Origin: Alphaproteobacteria bacterium | GTDB taxonomy: Bacteria; Pseudomonadota; Alphaproteobacteria; RS24 | DNA: 10,152 nt | Assembly (NCBI GenBank): GCA_028816945.1 | Contig: JAPPQG010000036.1 | Span: 8,089-18,240, forward strand | Reading direction: 5' to 3' | Shown here: one piece after another, positions 7,177 to 10,152 of the stretch | How positions within the stretch are numbered: position 1 is the first letter of the stretch | How the letters are laid out: each line of letters begins with the position of its first letter | Notes under the pieces: model-generated | The model's input: only the letters and a program-made list of their open reading frames with translations | Database searches by the model: none | Told to the model about the DNA's origin: nothing | Translations under genes and position numbers: made by a program

Positions 7177-7295
7177 TAGCTAGGGGCTAGGGGGCAATAG
7201 GTAATAGGTAATAGATAGCTAGTAGATAATAGCTAATAGATAATAGCTAGTAGCTAGTAGCTAGTAGCTAATAGATAATAGATAATAGCTAATAG
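7177..7295. repeat. Heptanucleotide tandem array directly after the RND stop codon
   Basis: From the base after the RND TAA, the sequence runs in 7-base steps: TAGCTAG, GGGCTAG, GGGGCAA, TAGGTAA, TAGGTAA, then a 4-base slip (TAGA at 7212-7215), then eleven units of TAG(C/A)TA(G/A) from 7216 to 7292 and a final TAG at 7293-7295. TAGCTAG, TAGCTAA and TAGATAA alternate irregularly. As 7 is not a multiple of three, TAG falls in all three forward frames, and CTAGCTA on the other strand also contains TAG. TAGCTA is self-complementary, so the array can fold on itself. It lies between convergent genes. Function is unknown; a role in transcript ending is only a guess. Confidence 0.92.
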
Positions 7296-7320
7296 TCGAC
7301 ATTAGGGGGCTTGCAATAAG

Positions 7321-7362
7321 TTTAAGGTTTAAGGTTTGAGATTTAACGCTTAACGCTTAACG
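7321..7362. repeat. Second heptanucleotide array (TTTAAGG / CTTAACG units) near the trkH 3' end
   Basis: Six consecutive 7-base units: TTTAAGG, TTTAAGG, TTTGAGA, TTTAACG, CTTAACG, CTTAACG. The last unit continues into CCGCC, so TTAACGCCGCC at 7357-7367 is an exact copy of the 11 bases at 7419-7429 that encode the end of trkH (Trp-Arg-Arg-stop side) on the minus strand. The unit differs in sequence from the TAG-type array 26 bases to the left but has the same period. The bases 7363-7418 between it and trkH show no gene and no clear terminator. Confidence 0.82.
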
Positions 7363-7418
7363 CCGCCCTAAACTAAAATAGCGGGCAGGGTGGGTAGTCT
7401 AAAACAGTTAAATGAAGT

Positions 7419-8867
7419 TTAACGCCGCCAGAAAGCGGGGGTGAGCATGACTAAAACAGCAAATAATTCTAGCCGCCCCAAAAGCATAGCAATACATAAG
7501 ACCCATTTAACCATATCGGGCAAAGCGGCATAATTGCCGCTTGGGCCAACCAATGCGCCTAATCCAGGCCCCACATTGGCAATGGTCGAGGCACTTGCCG
7601 ATATGGCTGTTATCAAATCAATACCCATGAGGCCTAGCAAGCCAGCAATGACCGCAAAGCAAATAAAATAAGTCATCGCAAAAACCAGCACTGAAATGGC
7701 GACATTTTCGGACAAAGGGCGGTTATTATAACGGATAGAAAAGACACCATTTGGGTGAATCAGTTGGCGCATATAACGCAGGGCTAATTTGACAATGAGA
7801 TAGAGGCGGAAAATTTTTAGCCCACACGCTGTCGACCCCGCACACCCGCCAATAAAGGCAGCAATGAGAAAAATACTAAGGGGAAAATTGCCCCATTGGT
7901 CATAGGCAGCATTTGTATAGCCTGTGCCAGTTAAGATAGAGCTTATATTAAAAATAACTTCCCGCAAGGCTTGCCAAGCCGCTACATTGCCTTGTGTGAG
8001 GCGGTAAATCCATAATATGGCAATTAAACTGCATAATAAAGCCAAGAAACTGCGTATTTGGGCGTCGCTCAAAACTGGCTCATGGTCGCCGCGTGCAAGT
8101 TGCAAATAAACGACAAAAGGCAGGCTCGACACAATCATAAAAATGATTGCCACCATATCCACAGCAACACTATTAAAAGCCCCAATCGATTGGTCAGAAG
8201 TTGAAAAGCCACCTGTTGCAATCGTTGTCATCGCATGCGCAATAGCGTCAAACACGCCCATGCCCGCAAGCATATAGGCCAACGCACAGGCAAGCGAAAT
8301 GCCAAAATAAAGGCGCGCAATAGAGCCTGCAATTTCAGCCGCACGGGGGAGGATTTTTTCCGATGTATCAGAGGATTCAATGCGGAATAATTGCATGCCG
8401 CCCACATTCAGCATAGGCAAAACCGCAATCGCCATAACAATAATCCCAATCCCGCCAAACCATTGCAATAAAGCGCGCCACATTAAAATGCCCTTTGGCG
8501 TTTCATCTAAGCCTGAAATAACGGTCGCCCCCGTTGTGGTTAGCCCCGACATGGCTTCAAAAAAACCATCTGTATAGCTCAAATTAAGACTGCTAAAACT
8601 AAATGGCAGGGCGGCAAAAGCAGTCATCGCCAACCAAGACCAGCTTGTTAGCGCAAAGGCTTGTTCGACAGTCAATGCCGCTATTTCCCCGCGGTTGGTT
8701 AAAATCAAGGCACCTGCCACAAAGCCCGTTAGGCCGGCACTGACGGCAAAAACCTGCCAACTCGCATTGCCTGTGAAAATATCTATTATGGCAGGAATTA
8801 ACATACCGCCCGCCAAAGTCGCCAATAAGAGGCCGATAATAAATAAAACGGGGCGAAAATCTTTCAT
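7419..8867 (-). CDS. trkH: Trk-type potassium uptake membrane subunit (TrkH family)
   Basis: A 482-residue polytopic inner-membrane protein of normal TrkH length that conducts potassium, gated by the cytoplasmic NAD/ATP-binding TrkA (not in this window). The four pore-loop filter segments are visible in order: TTTGAT (110-115), TIATGGFST (215-223), ILTGTGYT (311-318) and IANVGPGLG (429-437). The family signatures GGCAGSTACGLKIFR (340-354) after P3 and MLLGRLE (461-467) near the C-terminus are intact, separating it from KtrB-type relatives, which are usually shorter. Start ATG is at 8867-8865 with no Shine-Dalgarno. It lies 75 bases downstream of metZ on the same strand and may be co-transcribed, although the functions are unrelated. 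Its 3' end faces the RND gene. Confidence 0.95.
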   Translation of the reverse strand: MKDFRPVLFIIGLLLATLAGGMLIPAIIDIFTGNASWQVFAVSAGLTGFVAGALILTNRGEIAALTVEQAFALTSWSWLAMTAFAALPFSFSSLNLSYTDGFFEAMSGLTTTGATVISGLDETPKGILMWRALLQWFGGIGIIVMAIAVLPMLNVGGMQLFRIESSDTSEKILPRAAEIAGSIARLYFGISLACALAYMLAGMGVFDAIAHAMTTIATGGFSTSDQSIGAFNSVAVDMVAIIFMIVSSLPFVVYLQLARGDHEPVLSDAQIRSFLALLCSLIAILWIYRLTQGNVAAWQALREVIFNISSILTGTGYTNAAYDQWGNFPLSIFLIAAFIGGCAGSTACGLKIFRLYLIVKLALRYMRQLIHPNGVFSIRYNNRPLSENVAISVLVFAMTYFICFAVIAGLLGLMGIDLITAISASASTIANVGPGLGALVGPSGNYAALPDMVKWVLCIAMLLGRLELFAVLVMLTPAFWRR

Positions 8868-8869
8868 TG

Positions 8870-8956
8870 TTTAATTATAAATTATTTAATTATAATTTGT
8901 CTTATTATAATTTGTCTCATTATAAAATTATAAATTGTCCGATTATAATTTGTCTA
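8870..8956. repeat. 15-bp tandem repeats filling the metZ-trkH gap and covering the metZ stop
   Basis: Units of ATTATAATTTGTCTN lie at 8889-8903, 8904-8918 and 8942-8956, with an expanded 23-base unit at 8919-8941 that carries an extra 8 bases (an AAATTATA-like duplication). A more divergent unit at 8874-8888 keeps the phase, since TTTAATTATAA occurs at 8870 and again at 8885. On the coding strand the unit reads AGACAAATTATAAT; the right-most copy is the end of metZ (Asp-Lys-Leu-stop). The array covers essentially the entire 75-base gap up to the trkH start. Confidence 0.88.
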
Positions 8957-10136
8957 ATGCTTGATTGAAATCATCTATTAAATCGGCTGGATCTTCAAGC
9001 CCAACAGATATACGCAAGAGACTATCCGATACGCCAATTTGCGCCCGTGCTTGTGGGGAAAGACGTTGGTGGGTTGTTGTGGCGGGGTGCGTGATAAGCG
9101 TTTTTGCATCGCCTAAATTATTGGAAATACAGGCAATTTTCAACTCATTTTGCAATGCAAAGGCGGCCGCTTTGCCACCCTTTATCTGTAAAGCAATGAG
9201 ACTGCCACCGCCGCTCATTTGTTTTTTGGCTAATGCAAATTGTGGATGGTCTTTATGGAAAGGATAAATGAGTTTTGCTAGTTTTGGGTGCGCCGAGAGG
9301 GCGGCGGCCAATAATTCTGCCCCCTCGACATGCGCGTCTATCCGCAAGGGTAAAGTCTCTAATGCTTTTAATAATAGCCAAGCATTAAACGGACTCATGG
9401 CCGGGCCTGTCTGGCGGAGGAAATTGGCTAAATAGTCATCAATCCAAGCTTGTCGCCCAAGCACAATGCCCCCTAGACAGCGCCCCTGTCCGTCAATATG
9501 TTTTGTTGCCGAATAAATCACCACATCCGCCCCCAAAGCAAGCGGCTTTTGTAACATAGGCGTTGCAAATACATTATCCACCATAAGCAGTGCCTTATGC
9601 GCATGGGCGATATTGGCAACCGCCTCAATATCGATAATTTCAAGCAATGGATTGGCGGGGCTTTCTAAAAAAAAGGCTTTTGTGTTTGGTCGCACAGCGT
9701 CCGCCCAAGCTTGACTATCGCACCCATCGACTAATGTCGTCTCAATGCCAAAGCGCGGCAGCAAATCTTCCACAATATAACGACAAGCCCCGAATAGGGC
9801 GCGTGCCGCAATAAGATGATCGCCCGCTGATAAGTAACATAATAGAGCTGCTGTGACGGCTGACATGCCCGTTGCCGTTGCCCGTGCATCTTCTGCACCT
9901 TCTAGGGCAATCATGCGGTTTTCAAATATGCGTGTTGTCGGGTTCGCAAAGCGCGTATATTGATAGCCGTCATCGTCGCCCAAAAAGCGCGCTTCGGCTT
10001 GCTCTGCATTATCATAAACATAGCCCGATGTCATATACAGGGCTTCGCTCGTCTCGCCATATTGGGAGCGCACACTGCCCCCATGTACTAATTTTGTGCG
10101 CGCCCGCCAATTTTTACTTTTATCATTATGCGCCAT
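8943..10136 (-). CDS. metZ: O-succinylhomoserine sulfhydrylase (MetZ), Cys/Met metabolism PLP enzyme
   Basis: A cytoplasmic PLP enzyme of the cystathionine gamma-synthase fold that makes homocysteine from O-succinylhomoserine and sulfide in methionine synthesis. Residues are numbered from the longer start at 10142 (399 residues). Motifs are YTRFANPTTRIFE (62-74), the cofactor-stacking and phosphate-binding ATGMSAV (90-96), FLESPANPLLEIID (158-171), VDNVFATP (188-195) and VIYSATKHIDGQGR (208-221) with the Schiff-base Lys214. The SATKHIDGQGR form is typical of MetZ rather than MetB or MetC, though acyl-donor choice (succinyl or acetyl) is inferred. ATG at 10136 is preferred over ATG at 10142: AAAGGA (10147-10142, minus strand) lies five bases before 10136 but runs into the first ATG. 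The 3' end matches the adjoining 15-bp repeat. Confidence 0.92.
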   Translation of the reverse strand: MAHNDKSKNWRARTKLVHGGSVRSQYGETSEALYMTSGYVYDNAEQAEARFLGDDDGYQYTRFANPTTRIFENRMIALEGAEDARATATGMSAVTAALLCYLSAGDHLIAARALFGACRYIVEDLLPRFGIETTLVDGCDSQAWADAVRPNTKAFFLESPANPLLEIIDIEAVANIAHAHKALLMVDNVFATPMLQKPLALGADVVIYSATKHIDGQGRCLGGIVLGRQAWIDDYLANFLRQTGPAMSPFNAWLLLKALETLPLRIDAHVEGAELLAAALSAHPKLAKLIYPFHKDHPQFALAKKQMSGGGSLIALQIKGGKAAAFALQNELKIACISNNLGDAKTLITHPATTTHQRLSPQARAQIGVSDSLLRISVGLEDPADLIDDFNQALDKL

Positions 10137-10141
10137 ATTCA

Positions 10142-10147
10142 TCCTTT
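10142..10147 (-). promoter_or_regulatory. Shine-Dalgarno site that decides the metZ start
   Basis: The minus strand reads AAAGGA here, five bases upstream of ATG at 10136-10134. The upstream in-frame ATG (10142-10140) begins at the last base of this motif, which makes it an unlikely start. It is the only clear ribosome binding site seen ahead of a gene in this window. Confidence 0.7.
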
Positions 10148-10152
10148 GGATA

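Noticed and set aside
7363..7395. Possible terminator between CCGCCC and GCGGGC
   Set aside because: The two G/C blocks do not pair in a continuous stem and no T-run follows on either strand.
10137..10152. SAM riboswitch or Met regulator site ahead of metZ
   Set aside because: Only ten bases of leader beyond the longer start lie in the window, so nothing can be judged.

Overview
The window reads as a stretch of an alphaproteobacterial chromosome, moderately AT-leaning and densely coded. The assignment is an inference from gene content: an ABC-2 permease followed by argD and argF is a common alphaproteobacterial arrangement, and a MetZ-type sulfhydrylase plus a MFP/RND pair fit. No rRNA, tRNA, insertion sequence, phage gene or CRISPR array was seen, and the genus cannot be told from the sequence.

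Layout, plus strand: the last 51 codons of an ABC-2 type transporter permease (1-158); argD, acetylornithine aminotransferase (190-1392); argF, ornithine carbamoyltransferase (1505-2467); a 301-base gap rich in 15-bp repeats; then a tightly coupled efflux pair, periplasmic adaptor (2769-3968) and RND permease (3970-7176), with no outer-membrane channel gene in the window. A 242-base convergent gap follows. Minus strand: trkH potassium uptake subunit (7419-8867), 75 bases downstream of metZ, O-succinylhomoserine sulfhydrylase (8943 to about 10136).

The genes form three functional blocks. argD and argF supply ornithine and citrulline for arginine synthesis. The adaptor and permease form the inner part of a proton-driven efflux pump. 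metZ makes homocysteine for methionine, and trkH moves potassium; these two share a strand and perhaps a transcript but not a pathway.

The most unusual feature lies between the genes. Most intergenic gaps carry short tandem repeats (15-bp, 11/22-bp or 7-bp units), and in several cases the repeated unit matches the last codons or the start region of the adjoining gene: the argD stop region (3 x 15 bp), the argF start region (three copies of the Met-Ser-Lys start), the adaptor start codon (2 x 15 bp, preceded by 6 x 15 bp of another unit), the base directly after the RND stop codon (heptamers over about 119 bp), the trkH stop region (a copy next to a second heptamer array) and the metZ stop region (15-bp units across the whole gap to trkH). 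This suggests a genome-wide habit of slippage or duplication at gene edges, or a family of small repeats that settle there. It is the observation most worth following up.
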